From: Segnochrobactrum spirostomi
GTDB lineage: Bacteria; Pseudomonadota; Alphaproteobacteria; Rhizobiales; Segnochrobactraceae
Assembly (NCBI RefSeq): GCF_009600605.1
Contig: NZ_VWNA01000001.1
Span: 2,280,501-2,344,500, forward strand
Direction of reading: 5' to 3'
DNA: 64,000 bases
The notes under the pieces were generated by a model. It was not told the DNA's origin. It saw only the letters and a program-made list of their open reading frames with translations, and made no database searches. Below are positions 9,311 to 20,202 of this stretch, piece after piece; position 1 is the first letter of the stretch, and every line of letters begins with the position of its first letter. A program made the translations under genes and the position numbers.

Positions 9311-9416
9311 GGCGGCGCGGGCTCCAGTTTTCTCGCCCCTCCCGACCGCGATGGGGACCGGCGGACACTCGTCCGATGCCCACGCCCGAAGACCAGGATG
9401 AATGAGGACGACATTG

Positions 9417-10115
9417 ATGCCCTCCGTACTGATCGTCGAGGATGAGGAGCCGCTGAGCCTTCTCCTGCGCTACAACCTTGAAGCGGAAGGCTTCTCGGTC
9501 GATTCCTGCATCCGCGGCGACGAGGCCGAGGTCCGGCTGCGCGAGACCCAGCCAGACCTTCTGCTGCTCGATTGGATGCTGCCCGGGCTTTCCGGCATCG
9601 AACTTTGCCGGCGCATTCGCGCCCGGCCGGAGACCGAGCGGCTGCCGGTCATCATGCTCACCGCCCGCGGCGAAGAGGGCGAGCGCATCCGCGGCCTCTC
9701 GACCGGCGCCGACGATTATGTCGTCAAGCCGTTCTCGATCCCCGAACTGATGGCGCGGGTCCGCGCGATCCTGCGCCGGGCGAAGCCGGAGGTCGTCTCC
9801 TCGCTGCTCAAGGCCGGCGACATCGAGCTCGACCGCGAAACCCACCGGGTGCGCCGGGGCGGCCGGGAGATCCACCTCGGCCCGACCGAATTCCGCCTGC
9901 TCGAGTTCCTGATGCAGTCGCCCGGCCGGGTGTTCAGCCGCGAACAGCTTCTCGACGGCGTGTGGGGCCACGACGTCTATGTCGACGAGCGCACCGTTGA
10001 CGTCCACATCGGGCGCCTCCGCAAGGCCCTCAACCGCGGCAAGGTGAAGGACCCGATCCGCACCGTCCGCGGCGCCGGCTACGCCTTCAACGATCAATTC
10101 GCCACCGCCCGGTGA
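9417..10115 (+). CDS. phoB: Phosphate regulon response regulator PhoB
   Basis: OmpR/PhoB-class response regulator, 232 residues. The receiver domain starts with VLIVEDEEPLSLLLRYNL. The phospho-acceptor is Asp52 in LLLLDWMLPG, with the conserved Lys in DDYVVKPFS. The C-terminal winged helix contains GPTEFRLLEFLMQSPGRVFS and YVDERTVDVHIGRLRKAL, typical of PhoB. Start chosen at 9417 behind TGAGGACG; the ATG at 9402 would add five residues. It ends five bases from a convergent gene. Confidence 0.95.
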   Translation: MPSVLIVEDEEPLSLLLRYNLEAEGFSVDSCIRGDEAEVRLRETQPDLLLLDWMLPGLSGIELCRRIRARPETERLPVIMLTARGEEGERIRGLSTGADDYVVKPFSIPELMARVRAILRRAKPEVVSSLLKAGDIELDRETHRVRRGGREIHLGPTEFRLLEFLMQSPGRVFSREQLLDGVWGHDVYVDERTVDVHIGRLRKALNRGKVKDPIRTVRGAGYAFNDQFATAR

Positions 10116-10120
10116 GGCCC

Positions 10121-11161
10121 TCAGCCGCCGGTCTGCGGGCGCGCCCGCGGCATCGGGGTGGAGAGGGCGAAGCGCAGGATCAGGGTGCGCTGGAAGATCG
10201 AGCGGTTGTCGTCGGAGACGAAGGTGAGAAGCGTCTCGCCCGCCGGCGTGACGTGCACCGCGAGCCCCTCCATGTTGTCGATCTCGTCGCCGAAATCGGC
10301 CTCCGTCAGGATCGGCCCGTCGACGGGTGCGCTGCCGCGCAGGTCGTCGACGCCGATCCGGCGCAGCCGCATATAGAGCCCGAGCGGTCGGTCATAGCGC
10401 CGCTCCAGGACGAGGAGGTCGCCGCCCGGCAGGAAGGCGGCGTCGGTGACCGCGAAATTGTCGTGGCCGACGAGGGCGATCGGGCGCCAGCGCCCGTCGT
10501 CGAGCATCGCCCCCGGATGGAGGCCGTCCGCACCCGCCCGCTCGCCGAACGCGACGATCCGCCCGGCGAGCGGCGATCCCGCGGGGGCCGCGGCGAGCGC
10601 CTCGATGCCGAGATTGCGCGGCAGGCGGACGAGGTTCGGCGGTCGCGGCACGAAGGCGGCGCGGGCATCGAACGGCGGATCGCCCGCGAAGCGGGCGAGG
10701 CTCGTCCCTTCGAGCGAAACGAGGACGGCGTCGCGGGACAGGCGGACGATCGCCTCGGCGTCGCCCCGGCGCTTGCCGAGCGGCTTGCCGTCCGGGCCGA
10801 GCATCGCCGCGACGACGACGTCGTCGAGGCCGGTCGGCCGGCCGCGGGCATCCTCGGTGATCGTGCCCGCCACCCAGAGGCCGAAATCGGACACGGCGAG
10901 CATCGCGCGGCCGTCGCTACCCAGCACTAGGCCGGAGAGGCTCGAAAACCGGCTGTCCGACGGCGTGAGGACCAAGCCGCCACGGAAATCGAGCACGCCG
11001 AAGCGCGTCCGGCTCGGGTCCGAGAGGGCGAAATGATCGATCGGCGTGGCGGAAACGGTGACGGGAACGGGCTCGGCGACGGCAGGCACCGCGCCTCCGA
11101 CAAGTGCGAGGACGGCGAGACCGAGGAGCCCCGCCCGGGGCACGGTGCGCCCCGTCCTCAC
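10121..11161 (-). CDS. Esterase-like activity of phytase family protein, exported
   Basis: 346-residue protein with a signal peptide ([15 protein letters not shown], cleavage near AVAEP). The rest is of the phytase-like beta-propeller type (Pfam Phytase-like): [53 protein letters not shown] and [12 protein letters not shown]. The catalytic role is not established. The GTG start at 11161 overlaps the cobT stop (GTGA), suggesting translational coupling. A gene of this family behind cobT is a common arrangement in Rhizobiales, without a known functional link. Confidence 0.82.
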   Translation of the reverse strand: MRTGRTVPRAGLLGLAVLALVGGAVPAVAEPVPVTVSATPIDHFALSDPSRTRFGVLDFRGGLVLTPSDSRFSSLSGLVLGSDGRAMLAVSDFGLWVAGTITEDARGRPTGLDDVVVAAMLGPDGKPLGKRRGDAEAIVRLSRDAVLVSLEGTSLARFAGDPPFDARAAFVPRPPNLVRLPRNLGIEALAAAPAGSPLAGRIVAFGERAGADGLHPGAMLDDGRWRPIALVGHDNFAVTDAAFLPGGDLLVLERRYDRPLGLYMRLRRIGVDDLRGSAPVDGPILTEADFGDEIDNMEGLAVHVTPAGETLLTFVSDDNRSIFQRTLILRFALSTPMPRARPQTGG

Positions 11162-13047
11162 GCCCGCTTGCGGGCGCCGCGGGTGGCGCCGCGGCCCTGG
11201 CCGGCCGGCTTCTCGTCGAACAGCGAGGCGAGTTGCTCGGTCATGGCGCCGGCGAGTTCGTCGGCGTCCACGATCGTCACCGCGCGGCGATAATAGCGCG
11301 TCACGTCGTGGCCGATGCCGATCGCGATCAGCTCCACCGGCGAGCGGGTCTCGATCTCCTCGATCACCGCCCGCAGATGCTTTTCGAGATAGTTGCCGGC
11401 ATTGACCGAGAGGGTCGAATCGTCGACCGGGGCGCCGTCCGAAATCATCATCAGGATGCGCCGCGCTTCCGGGCGGGCGAGCAGGCGGGCGTGCGCCCAG
11501 GCCAGCGCCTCGCCGTCGATATTCTCCTTGAGGAGCCCCTCGCGCATCATCAGGCCGAGATTGCGCCGCGCGCGCCGCCACGGGGCGTCGGCCGCCTTGT
11601 AGATGATGTGGCGCAGGTCGTTGAGGCGGCCCGGCGCGGCCGGCTTGCCGCTCTGGAGCCACGCCTCGCGGGACTGGCCACCCTTCCAGGCCCGGGTGGT
11701 GAAGCCCAGGATCTCGACCTTGACGCCGCAGCGCTCCAGCGTGCGGGCGAGGATGTCGGCGCAGGTCGCGGCGACCGTGATCGGCCGGCCGCGCATCGAG
11801 CCCGAATTGTCGAGGAGCAGCGTGACGACGGTGTCGCGGAAATCGGTGTCGCGCTCGCGCTTGAAGGCGAGCGGCTGCATCGGGTCGATGACGACGCGGG
11901 TCAGGCGCGCGGTGTCGAGCCAGCCCTCCTCCTGGTCGAACTCCCAGGAGCGGTTCTGCTGGGCCATCAGGCGGCGCTGAAGGCGGTTCGCGAGCCGTGC
12001 GACGACGCCCTGGAGATGGGCGATCTGCTTGTCGAGGAAGCCGCGCAGTCGCTCGAGCTCGGCGCTGTCGCAGAGGTCTTCCGCGCGCACCACCTCGTCG
12101 AACTTCGTCGTGTAGACCTTGTAGTCGATCTCGGGGCGGCGGTTCGAGAAGGGGAAGTCGTTGCGCGGGGTCTCGCCGGCGTCGGTCGCCTCGGCGCCGT
12201 CGTCGTCGGCGAGGTCGCGCTCCATGGATTCGGCGGCCTCGGATTCGCCCGCCTCCTCGTCGACGGACCCGGATTCGGCGTCCTCCGCCGTCTCCTGCTC
12301 GCTCGATTCCGTCTCGCCGGTCTCGGCCGTGGTGTCCTCGGAATTGGTCTCGCTGCGATCGGATTCGTCGGAATCCTCGCCCGATTCCTGCTCCTCTTCG
12401 CCGAAGTCCTCTCCCATGTCGAGCGCGGTCAGGAGCTCGCGGACGGCGTTGGCGAAGGCGCGCTGGTCGTCGATCGACTGGGTCAGGCGGTCGAGATCGC
12501 TGCCCGCCTTGTCCTCGATCCACGGCCGCCACACGTCGACGATCTTCTGGGCGGAGGGCGGCGGGGCGGCGCCGGTCAGGCGCTCACGGACCAGGAGCGC
12601 CAGCGCCTCTTCGAGCGGAGCGTCCGCCTTGTCGCTGACGTCCTCGTAATTGCCGCGGTGATAGCGGTCCTTGAGCATCGCCGTCAGGTTGGCGGCGACG
12701 CCCGCCATGCGGCGCGCGCCGATCGCCTCGCAGCGCGCCTGCTCGACCGCATCGAACACCGCGCGGGCCTCGCGGCCTTCCGGCGAGAGCGTGCGGTGGA
12801 CCTTGACGTCGTGGCAGGCGAGGCGGAGCGCCATGGCGTCGCCGAGGCCGCGGATGATCGCGATGTCCTGGCGGGTCGCCCGGCGGGGCGGCTCGGGCAG
12901 GCGGGCGGCGTGGCCCGCCAGGCCCGGCTTGTCGCTCGCGAACGTCACCTCGAGCTCGCCGTCGCTGGCGATCGCGCGCATGGCGCCGGTGATCGCCCGC
13001 TTCAACGGCTCGGTCGGCGTCTGCTCCTTGGTGGCGCGGCTCGTCAT
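11158..13047 (-). CDS. cobT: Cobaltochelatase subunit CobT
   Basis: 629 residues. The N-terminal helical region ([20 protein letters not shown]) is followed by a very acidic linker at about residues 220-300, rich in Glu, Ser and Asp. The C-terminal von Willebrand A domain has the MIDAS motif D-N-S-G-S-M near residue 412 and [10 protein letters not shown]. This is the CobT partner of the AAA+ subunit CobS, needed with CobN to insert cobalt in aerobic cobalamin synthesis. cobS lies directly upstream on the same strand. No cobN is in the window. Confidence 0.95.
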   Translation of the reverse strand: MTSRATKEQTPTEPLKRAITGAMRAIASDGELEVTFASDKPGLAGHAARLPEPPRRATRQDIAIIRGLGDAMALRLACHDVKVHRTLSPEGREARAVFDAVEQARCEAIGARRMAGVAANLTAMLKDRYHRGNYEDVSDKADAPLEEALALLVRERLTGAAPPPSAQKIVDVWRPWIEDKAGSDLDRLTQSIDDQRAFANAVRELLTALDMGEDFGEEEQESGEDSDESDRSETNSEDTTAETGETESSEQETAEDAESGSVDEEAGESEAAESMERDLADDDGAEATDAGETPRNDFPFSNRRPEIDYKVYTTKFDEVVRAEDLCDSAELERLRGFLDKQIAHLQGVVARLANRLQRRLMAQQNRSWEFDQEEGWLDTARLTRVVIDPMQPLAFKRERDTDFRDTVVTLLLDNSGSMRGRPITVAATCADILARTLERCGVKVEILGFTTRAWKGGQSREAWLQSGKPAAPGRLNDLRHIIYKAADAPWRRARRNLGLMMREGLLKENIDGEALAWAHARLLARPEARRILMMISDGAPVDDSTLSVNAGNYLEKHLRAVIEEIETRSPVELIAIGIGHDVTRYYRRAVTIVDADELAGAMTEQLASLFDEKPAGQGRGATRGARKRA

Positions 13048-13130
13048 GGTCTCAAAGGCGTTCGAGTCTTGAAGGGGGGCGCGAGGGATGAGGCGCCGAG
13101 GCCCGCGGGCCTCGGCTCATCACCATATTC

Positions 13131-14132
13131 TCAGCTCATCACCACGTTCATGGCGGATTCCGGCAGCTCGGCGCCGAAGCAGCGCTGATAGAACTCCGCC
13201 ACCAGGCCGCGCTCGGTCTCGTCGCACTTGTTGAGGAAGGTGAGGCGGAAGGCGAAGCCGACATCGCCGAAGATGTCCGCGTTCTCGGCCCAGGTGATGA
13301 CCGTGCGCGGGCTCATGACGGTCGAGAGATCGCCGTTCATGAAGGCGCTGCGCGTCATGTCGGCGAGGCGGACCATGCGCGACACCGTCTCGCGGCCCTT
13401 CTCGTTGCGGAAGAACGGCGCCTTGGCGAGGACGATGTCCACTTCCTTGTCGTGCGGCAGGTAGTTCAGCGTGACGACGATCGACCAGCGGTCCATCTGG
13501 CCCTGGTTGATCTGCTGGGTGCCGTGATAGAGGCCGGAGGTGTCACCGAGGCCGACGGTGTTCGCGGTGGCGAACAGGCGGAAGGCCGGGTGGGGGCGGA
13601 TCACGCGGTTCTGGTCGAGCAGGGTCAGGCGGCCCGAAACCTCGAGCACGCGCTGGATCACGAACATCACGTCGGCGCGGCCGGCGTCGTATTCGTCGAA
13701 CACCAGCGCGGTGTTGGTCTGCAGCGCCCACGGCAGGATGCCGTCGCGGAACTCGGTGATCTGCTGGCCGTCGCGCACCACGATCGCGTCCTTGCCAACG
13801 AGATCGATGCGGCTGATGTGGCTGTCGAGGTTGACGCGCACGCACGGCCAGTTGAGGCGGGCGGCGACCTGCTCGATGTGGGTCGACTTGCCGGTGCCGT
13901 GGTAGCCCGTCACCATCACGCGGCGATTGCGGGCGAAGCCGGCGAGGATCGCGAGCGTCGTGTCGTGGTCGAACAGATAATCCGGGTCGGTGTCCGGCAC
14001 GTACTCGTTCGGCTCGGCGAAGGCCGGCACCTCGAGGTCGGTATCGAGGCCGAACACCTGGCGGACGGAGATCCGCATGTCGGGCAGGCCCTGGATTTCG
14101 CTCGGCTGGGCCTTGGTTGCGATTGCGGTCAT
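13131..14132 (-). CDS. cobS: Cobaltochelatase subunit CobS (AAA+ ATPase)
   Basis: 333 residues from the ATG at 14132, which follows a strong GGAGGA site. Upstream in-frame codons add an Arg-rich, non-conserved leader. The N-terminus contains [20 protein letters not shown]. Walker A is GYHGTGKST at about residue 75, Walker B is [11 protein letters not shown], and the sensor region has [20 protein letters not shown]. It forms the chaperone-like CobST ring of the aerobic cobaltochelatase. The 83-base gap to cobT suggests one operon. Confidence 0.95.
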   Translation of the reverse strand: MTAIATKAQPSEIQGLPDMRISVRQVFGLDTDLEVPAFAEPNEYVPDTDPDYLFDHDTTLAILAGFARNRRVMVTGYHGTGKSTHIEQVAARLNWPCVRVNLDSHISRIDLVGKDAIVVRDGQQITEFRDGILPWALQTNTALVFDEYDAGRADVMFVIQRVLEVSGRLTLLDQNRVIRPHPAFRLFATANTVGLGDTSGLYHGTQQINQGQMDRWSIVVTLNYLPHDKEVDIVLAKAPFFRNEKGRETVSRMVRLADMTRSAFMNGDLSTVMSPRTVITWAENADIFGDVGFAFRLTFLNKCDETERGLVAEFYQRCFGAELPESAMNVVMS

Positions 14133-14486
14133 CGGTCCTCCGTCGCGCCCGCTTCGCCAGCGGACGCCCTCCTCTTCGCTCTTGGTCACGTCGCGGCACC
14201 GGGGGGCCCGGTGCGGAATGCGGTTCGGCCGGATGGCCCCGAGGTCGCTCTCGAGACGGCCGATCCGGGCGCGTCGGCACAAGACTATCGCCCCGGCGGC
14301 CGGATCGTTCTCGGGCTTATCGTCTCAGGGGTGGCGCGGTCCTCGGTTCTTCTGAGAGGCGGGACGAACGGCTTGGGAACGGCCGCCCCGTCTCCTAACG
14401 TCGATGGCGCCGGCCGGACCGGCACGATGGTGGTGAGCCGGCGAACCGGCGCGTCGCGCCCTCCTTAGCAGGAAAGCGCCGGGCGT
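14133..14486. other. Intergenic stretch between J-domain gene and cobS
   Basis: About 354 bases upstream of cobS with no gene I can support. It probably holds the cobST promoter. No clear -35/-10 pair or riboswitch was recognised. In particular I saw no B12-box-like sequence, though a covariance search would be better than reading by eye. Confidence 0.45.
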
Positions 14487-15116
14487 TCAGCAGAAACCGC
14501 TGTTTTTGAGAACGCCGTAGGCCTGGATCACCTGTCGCAACTGCTCCTCGGTCGAACGATCGCCCCCGTTCGCGTCGGGATGATGGCGCTTCACCAAGAG
14601 CTTGTAGCGCGCCTTGATCTGCTCTTTGGAGGCGGTGCGCTCGAGGTCGAGCACCTCGAAGGAGCGCTGCTCGATGACGGTGAGAGGGCGCACGCCCTCG
14701 GCCTCGGCGCGGGCGCGGCCCTGGGCGCCGCCGCGGAACAGGCCGAACGGGTCCTGCTGCGGCCCGTGGGTCCAGTTCGGCGCCTGGCGCCGCGCCGTGC
14801 CGCCGTGGCCGGGGCCGTCGCTCCAGGAATTGACGCCGATGTCCCAGGTCGGCCGGTGACCGGTCAGCGCGTCCTTCTGGTAAGCCTCGATGGCCTCGTC
14901 CGTCATGCCGGAGAAGTAGTTGTACGACTTATTGTACAACCGTACGTGGTCGAGGCAGAAATGGTGGTATTGACCCTCGCGGTGCCGCCCCATCGGCGCC
15001 CGGTGAGTGCCCGGCTGATCGCAACCTTCCCACCCACACTTCGGAAAGCGCTCGCGAGGGGCGCTGTCCGTCGGGCGGATGCGAATCCGATCGAAGAATT
15101 TCGAGTCGAGCTTCAT
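14487..15116 (-). CDS. J-domain (DnaJ-like) co-chaperone
   Basis: 209 residues. A J domain is at the C-terminus (about residues 155-209): FEVLDLERTASKEQIKARYK, then LLVKRHHPDANGGDRSTEEQ with the essential H-P-D. The N-terminal part is typical of alphaproteobacterial J proteins encoded beside cobS: a C-x-x-x-G-C-x-x-x-G motif (FPKCGWEGCDQPG), then YHHFCLDHVRLYNKSYNYF. The Cys/His residues may bind metal. It should stimulate DnaK ATPase. Start at 15116 with no strong ribosome site. Confidence 0.88.
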   Translation of the reverse strand: MKLDSKFFDRIRIRPTDSAPRERFPKCGWEGCDQPGTHRAPMGRHREGQYHHFCLDHVRLYNKSYNYFSGMTDEAIEAYQKDALTGHRPTWDIGVNSWSDGPGHGGTARRQAPNWTHGPQQDPFGLFRGGAQGRARAEAEGVRPLTVIEQRSFEVLDLERTASKEQIKARYKLLVKRHHPDANGGDRSTEEQLRQVIQAYGVLKNSGFC

Positions 15117-15498
15117 GGTCGGAACATTATGGTTCGCCCGGCGGGGGCGAACAAGCACAGGTCTCGCTTGACACGGTTTGGCGGGGTCCCGCGTGCGGCG
15201 AGGCCCTTGAGGGGACGCGCCGCGCCACCGGAGTGCGGCGCGCGGGCGGGGGTAGGCGTGGCTCCGCGGGGACCGGCTCAATAGGGCGGAGGCTCTCGCG
15301 GCGGAACGGCCTCTAGATGGCGCGCGGCGCGGTTTCGGGCAAGCCCCCCGCCGTGGTGGCCGGCCGGAGCGCCCCGCCGTCGGCGCGCCCGCTTGCACGG
15401 GTCGCCCTCTTGCACGGGTCGCCTCGCCGGGCTACCGCATGCTCCACCAACCGCCGGCCCGACAAGGCGGCGACCGCACGATCCCGAGGACCCCTCCC
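15117..15498. other. Divergent intergenic region, J-domain gene / leuB
   Basis: About 382 bases between divergent genes, so both promoters should be here. Very GC-rich. No leader peptide rich in Leu, and no attenuator, was recognised in front of leuB. Confidence 0.4.
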
Positions 15499-16611
15499 AT
15501 GGCGACCCACAAGCTTCTTCTCCTGCCCGGCGACGGCATCGGCCCCGAGATCGCGGGCGCCCTGAAGAAGGTGATCGCGTGGTTCGACGCGCGCGGCGGC
15601 GGCGGGGTCTATTCGATCGAAGAGGACGTCGTCGGTGGTGCCGCCTACGACCGCCACGGCGTCGCGATCTCCGACGCCGCGATGGCGCTCGCCCAGGAGT
15701 CCGACGCGGTCTTGTTCGGCGCCGTCGGCGGCCCCAAGTGGGCCTCGGTGCCCTATGAGGTCCGCCCCGAGGCCGGCCTTCTGCGGCTGCGCAAGGATCT
15801 CGGCCTGTTCGCCAACCTGCGGCCGGCGATTTGCTATCCGGCGCTTGCCGAGTCGTCGTCCCTGAAGCGCGAGATCGTCGAGGGGCTCGACATCCTGATC
15901 GTGCGCGAGCTCACCGGCGGCGTCTATTTCGGCGAGCCGAAGGAGATCATCGACCTCGGCAACGGCCAGAAGCGCGGCATCGACACCCAGATCTACGACA
16001 CCTACGAGATCGAGCGCATCGCCCGCGTCGCCTTCGATCTGGCGCGCACCCGCTCGAACAAGGTCGCCTCGGCCGAGAAGCACAACGTGATGAAGTCCGG
16101 CGTGCTCTGGAAGGAGGTCGTCACCGCCCTCCACGGCCGCGACTACACCGACGTCAAGCTCGAGCACATCCTCGCCGACAATTGCGCGATGCAGCTCGTG
16201 CGCGCGCCGAAGCAGTTCGACGTCATCGTCTGCGACAACCTGTTCGGCGACATCCTGTCCGACGTGGCGGCGATGCTGACCGGCTCGCTCGGCATGCTGC
16301 CCTCGGCCGCGCTCGGCGCCGCCGACCCGATGACCGGCCGCCGCAAGTCGATGTACGAGCCGGTGCACGGCTCGGCCCCGGACATCGCCGGCACGGGCGC
16401 CGCGAACCCGATCGCCATGATCGCCTCGTTCGCGATGGCGCTGCGCTATTCGCTGGGTCAGGTCGCCGAGGCGGACCTGCTGGAGGCGGCGATCGCCGCC
16501 GCGCTCGCCACCGGCGTGCGCACCCGCGACATCGGCGGCGGCGAAGCCTCGGTCGGCACCGAAGTGATGACCGACGCCATCCTCGCAGCCCTGGAGCGCC
16601 TCTCGGCCTGA
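15499..16611 (+). CDS. leuB: 3-isopropylmalate dehydrogenase
   Basis: 370-residue LeuB, catalysing NAD-dependent oxidative decarboxylation of 3-isopropylmalate in leucine synthesis. Conserved elements: [12 protein letters not shown] at the N-terminus, [35 protein letters not shown], the catalytic Tyr in [17 protein letters not shown], the Lys/Asp region [17 protein letters not shown], and [20 protein letters not shown]. The family's usual length is 350-370. The ATG at 15499 gives the canonical N-terminus [13 protein letters not shown]. No other leu gene is in the window. Confidence 0.96.
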   Translation: MATHKLLLLPGDGIGPEIAGALKKVIAWFDARGGGGVYSIEEDVVGGAAYDRHGVAISDAAMALAQESDAVLFGAVGGPKWASVPYEVRPEAGLLRLRKDLGLFANLRPAICYPALAESSSLKREIVEGLDILIVRELTGGVYFGEPKEIIDLGNGQKRGIDTQIYDTYEIERIARVAFDLARTRSNKVASAEKHNVMKSGVLWKEVVTALHGRDYTDVKLEHILADNCAMQLVRAPKQFDVIVCDNLFGDILSDVAAMLTGSLGMLPSAALGAADPMTGRRKSMYEPVHGSAPDIAGTGAANPIAMIASFAMALRYSLGQVAEADLLEAAIAAALATGVRTRDIGGGEASVGTEVMTDAILAALERLSA

Positions 16612-16684
16612 GGCCGGCGGGGGCGCTGCCGCCTCCCTTCCCCCGCCTGGGAAGGGCTATGCTGTATAATGGGCGTCTTCGCTC

Positions 16685-16736
16685 CCTTCTCCCCGCACGC
16701 GGGGAGAAGGTGGCCCGGTAGGGCCGGATGAGGGGT
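16685..16736 (+). repeat. Palindromic intergenic repeat, copy 1
   Basis: Perfect 12-base arms CCTTCTCCCCGC and GCGGGGAGAAGG around AC, followed by a smaller palindrome GGCCC-ggta-GGGCC and then GGATGAGGGG. The same modules occur in reverse order in the second copy. This layout resembles the short mosaic/REP-like elements common between genes in rhizobial genomes. It may act as an mRNA hairpin after leuB. Confidence 0.7.
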
Positions 16737-16787
16737 CTCCACACCTCCTCACTTTCGTCATAACGTTCTGAAAAATATGGGTTTTAT

Positions 16788-16838
16788 CCCCCTCATCCGC
16801 CCCTTCGGGGCACCTTCTCCCCGGCGGGGAGAAGGGCA
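16788..16838 (-). repeat. Palindromic intergenic repeat, copy 2 (inverted)
   Basis: Reverse-orientation copy of the element 50 bases upstream: CCCCTCATCCG, then GCCCC-ttc-GGGGC, then CCTTCTCCCC-gg-CGGGGAGAAGG. The small hairpin differs in sequence but keeps pairing (compensatory change). This supports a conserved RNA or DNA hairpin and not chance similarity. Confidence 0.7.
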
Positions 16839-17238
16839 CGGCCGCCCGGATCGCGCCCTATGCGATTGCCCTGCCGGCGGGGGGAAGGGAAGCATATCCA
16901 AAGGGCGGTGCCCTGGATCACGACGGCTGCGGGGGAGCGGTGCCTTCCGCCCCTTCCGTTCCCGCCGGGGCGCTGCTAGAAGGGCGGCCATGAACGCGCG
17001 CGTCATGAGCCTTTCGCGAATTATCCGCCCGGCCTCCGCCTGAAGCCGCGCTCCCGGCCGGACATATCGTCCGCGGGAGGCGCCGCGCGGGGGTCCGGGT
17101 TCCGGAGCCGGACCGGCCGAGGCCGCGCCGAGGGCGCCGGCGCGGACAATTCGGCGCTTCTCCCGATTTCCTGATTTTCTGCTAGAGATGCCGGTCCCCG
17201 CCGCCCGGCGCGGCGTTCCGAACCGGTGTCCAGGACCG

Positions 17239-20202
17239 ATGGCCGATCCGATGACGAGCCCCGAGACCAGCGAAGCGTCCGCCCGCGATTATTCCGAGAC
17301 GCTTTTCCTGCCCGAGACGCCCTTTCCGATGCGCGGGGGCCTGCCCCAGCGCGAGCCCGAGCTGATCGCCCGCTGGCGGCGGCTCGATCTCTACCGGCGC
17401 CTGCGCGAGCAGTCCAAGGGGCGCGAGCAGTTCGTGCTCCACGACGGCCCGCCCTACGCCAACGGCAACCTCCACATCGGCCACGCCCTCAACAAGATCC
17501 TCAAGGACATCGTGACCCGCTCGCACCAGATGCAGGGCTACGATTCCAATTATGTCCCGGGCTGGGACTGCCACGGCCTGCCCATCGAGTGGAAGATCGA
17601 GGAGCAGTACCGCGCCAAGGGCAAGAACAAGGACGACGTGCCGATCGTCGAATTCCGCCAGGAATGCCGCCAGTTCGCCCAGCATTGGGTGGGCGTGCAG
17701 TCCGAGGAGTTCCAGCGCCTCGGCGTCGAGGGCGACTTCAAGACGCCCTACACGACCATGGCCTTCAAGTCCGAGGCGGTGATCGCGGCCGAGCTCCTGA
17801 AGTTCGCGACCTCGGGCCAGCTCTATCGCGGCTCGAAGCCGGTGATGTGGTCGGTCGTCGAAAAGACCGCGCTCGCCGAGGCCGAGGTCGAGTATCACGA
17901 CTACCAGTCCGACGCGATCTTCGTGAAGTTCCCGGTCACGATGAACATGGGGCGGTCCTTGTTTGACAAGGACGCGCGCGAGGACGTCGAGAATGCTTCG
18001 GTTGTTATCTGGACGACTACGCCATGGACCATACCGGGAAACAGGGCGATATCCTATTCCCCGAAGATAGATTACGCTCTGTATGAAGTTACAGCGGCTC
18101 CTTCGGACAATTGGGTGAAAGTCGGGGAGCGATTAATTCTCGCTGAGAAGTTGGCGAGTGAGGTAATGAAGGCGGGACGAGTTGACGCGTTTCGTCGCAT
18201 TCGCTCCATCGAGCCCGATGTGCTTTTCCCAGTTAATTGCGCCCATCCGCTTGCGGCGCTCGGCTATGGCTTCGACGTGCCGCTGCTCGCCGGCGATCAC
18301 GTCACCGACGATGCCGGCACCGGCTTCGTCCACACCGCGCCCGGCCACGGCACCGACGACTTCGAGGTCTGGATGGCCCACAAGGGTCAGCTCGAGACGC
18401 GCGGCATCGACACCACGATCCCCTACACCGTCGATGCCGACGGCTACCTGACGAAGGACGCTCCCGGCTTCACCGGCCGCCGCGTTCTCAACGACAAGGG
18501 CGAGAAGGGCGACGCCAACGAGGCGGTCATCACCGCTCTGCGAGAGGCCGGCGCGCTGCTCGCCCGCGCCCGGCTGAAGCACCAATACCCGCATTCCTGG
18601 CGCTCCAAGAAGCCGATCATCTTCCGCAACACGCCCCAATGGTTCATCGCCATGGACAAGCCGCTCGAGGGCGGCGCGGAAGACACCCTACGCGCCCGCG
18701 CGCTCGCGGCCATCGACGCCACCCGCTTCGTGCCGGCCGCCGGCCGCAACCGCCTGCGCGGCATGATCGAGAACCGGCCGGATTGGGTCGTCTCGCGCCA
18801 GCGCGCCTGGGGCGTGCCGATCGCCGTGTTCGTCAACCGCGAGACCGGCGCGGTGCTCCGTGACGACGCCGTCAACGCCCGCATCGTCGCCGCCTTCGCG
18901 GCGGAGGGGGCCGATGCGTGGTTCGCGGAGGGCGCGGCCGCCCGCTTCCTCGGCGCCGAGCACGATTGGACGCTCTACGAGAAGGTCGACGACATCCTCG
19001 ACGTCTGGTTCGATTCGGGCTCGACCCACGCCTTCGTGCTCGAAGGCCGCGACGACCTGAAATGGCCGGCCGACGTCTATCTGGAAGGGTCCGACCAGCA
19101 TCGCGGCTGGTTCCATTCCTCGCTGCTCGAATCCTGCGGCACCCGCGGCCGCGCGCCCTACAACGCGGTCGTGACCCATGGCTTCACCATGGACGAGCAG
19201 GGCCGCAAGATGTCGAAGTCGCTCGGCAATCAGACCTTCCCGCAGGAGGTCACCAAGCAATACGGCGCCGACATCCTGCGCCTATGGGTCGCCTCGACGG
19301 ACTATACCGAGGACAGCCGCATCGGGCCGGAGATCCTCAAGACCAACGTCGACACCTATCGCAAGCTGCGCAACACCCTGCGCTGGCTGCTCGGCACGCT
19401 CGCCCACCACGACGGCACCGACGTCGACGTCGCCGAGATGCCCGAGCTCGAGCGGCTGATGCTGCACCGCCTCGCCGAACTCGATGCCGAGGTCCGGCAG
19501 GGCTATCGCGACTTCGATTATCGCAGCGTCGTCTCGGGCCTGATTTCGTTCATGGTGGTCGACCTCTCGGCCTTCTATTTCGACGTGCGCAAGGACGTCC
19601 TCTATTGCGATCCGTGGTCGTCGACCCGGCGCAAGGCGGCGCTCACCGTGTGCTCGCGGCTGTTCGAGACGCTGGTCGCCTGGCTCGCGCCGCTGCTGCC
19701 CTTCACGGCGGAAGAGGCGTGGCTCGCCCGCCATCCGTCCGAGGACGGCTCGGTTCATTTCGGTCAGTTCCCCGAGATCCCGGCGGGTTGGCTCGATGCG
19801 GGTCTCGCCGAGAAGTGGCGCAAGATCCGCCTCGTCCGCCGCGTGGTGACGGGCGCGCTCGAGATCGAGCGGCGCGAGAAGCGGATCGGCTCCTCGCTCG
19901 AGGCCCATCCGACCATCTACGTCGCGAACGCCGATCTCCTCGCCGCGCTCGAAGGGGCCGACCTCGCCGAGATCGCCATCACCAGTGCGGCGACCCTCGT
20001 CGCGGGCGAAGGTCCGGACGGCGCGTTCCGTCTCGACGATGTCGCCGGTGTCGCGGTGGTGCCGGGCCTCGCGGAAGGGACCAAGTGCGCCCGCTCCTGG
20101 CGCATCCTGCCGGAGGTCGGCAGCGACCCGGATTATCCGGACCTGTCGCTGCGCGACGCCGCCGCCATGCGCGAATACGACGCGCGGAAGACGGCGGCGT
20201 GA
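17239..20202 (+). CDS. ileS: Isoleucyl-tRNA synthetase
   Basis: 987-residue class I synthetase. The HIGH-type motif is in [16 protein letters not shown] near residue 76 and KMSKS in [10 protein letters not shown] near residue 655. The CP1 editing domain carries the Thr-rich [14 protein letters not shown]. The start ATG at 17239 follows CCAGGACCG; an in-frame ATG at 17188 lacks a ribosome site. Codons about 241-335 (roughly 17960-18245) have clearly lower GC (about 47-55% by direct count of three lines) and different codon choice than the rest, although the protein stays conserved. lspA overlaps the stop codon by four bases. Confidence 0.97.
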   Translation: MADPMTSPETSEASARDYSETLFLPETPFPMRGGLPQREPELIARWRRLDLYRRLREQSKGREQFVLHDGPPYANGNLHIGHALNKILKDIVTRSHQMQGYDSNYVPGWDCHGLPIEWKIEEQYRAKGKNKDDVPIVEFRQECRQFAQHWVGVQSEEFQRLGVEGDFKTPYTTMAFKSEAVIAAELLKFATSGQLYRGSKPVMWSVVEKTALAEAEVEYHDYQSDAIFVKFPVTMNMGRSLFDKDAREDVENASVVIWTTTPWTIPGNRAISYSPKIDYALYEVTAAPSDNWVKVGERLILAEKLASEVMKAGRVDAFRRIRSIEPDVLFPVNCAHPLAALGYGFDVPLLAGDHVTDDAGTGFVHTAPGHGTDDFEVWMAHKGQLETRGIDTTIPYTVDADGYLTKDAPGFTGRRVLNDKGEKGDANEAVITALREAGALLARARLKHQYPHSWRSKKPIIFRNTPQWFIAMDKPLEGGAEDTLRARALAAIDATRFVPAAGRNRLRGMIENRPDWVVSRQRAWGVPIAVFVNRETGAVLRDDAVNARIVAAFAAEGADAWFAEGAAARFLGAEHDWTLYEKVDDILDVWFDSGSTHAFVLEGRDDLKWPADVYLEGSDQHRGWFHSSLLESCGTRGRAPYNAVVTHGFTMDEQGRKMSKSLGNQTFPQEVTKQYGADILRLWVASTDYTEDSRIGPEILKTNVDTYRKLRNTLRWLLGTLAHHDGTDVDVAEMPELERLMLHRLAELDAEVRQGYRDFDYRSVVSGLISFMVVDLSAFYFDVRKDVLYCDPWSSTRRKAALTVCSRLFETLVAWLAPLLPFTAEEAWLARHPSEDGSVHFGQFPEIPAGWLDAGLAEKWRKIRLVRRVVTGALEIERREKRIGSSLEAHPTIYVANADLLAALEGADLAEIAITSAATLVAGEGPDGAFRLDDVAGVAVVPGLAEGTKCARSWRILPEVGSDPDYPDLSLRDAAAMREYDARKTAA

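Larger units (their letters stand above)
16612..17238. other. Long intergenic region with palindromic repeats upstream of ileS
   Basis: About 627 bases without a convincing gene. It holds two related palindromic repeat units (listed separately) and, near 16990-17043, a possible 17-codon ORF that I do not call. The ileS promoter is presumably in the last 150 bases. No T-box was recognised. Confidence 0.5.

Noticed and set aside
11104..13188. 694-codon frame antisense to cobT
   Set aside because: Composition (Arg, Ala, Gly, Asp) is that of a reverse-frame shadow and cobT has full family motifs.
16990..17043. 17-codon ORF beginning MNARVMSL upstream of ileS
   Set aside because: Could be a leader peptide, but I see no runs of Ile codons, no attenuator hairpin and no strong ribosome site.
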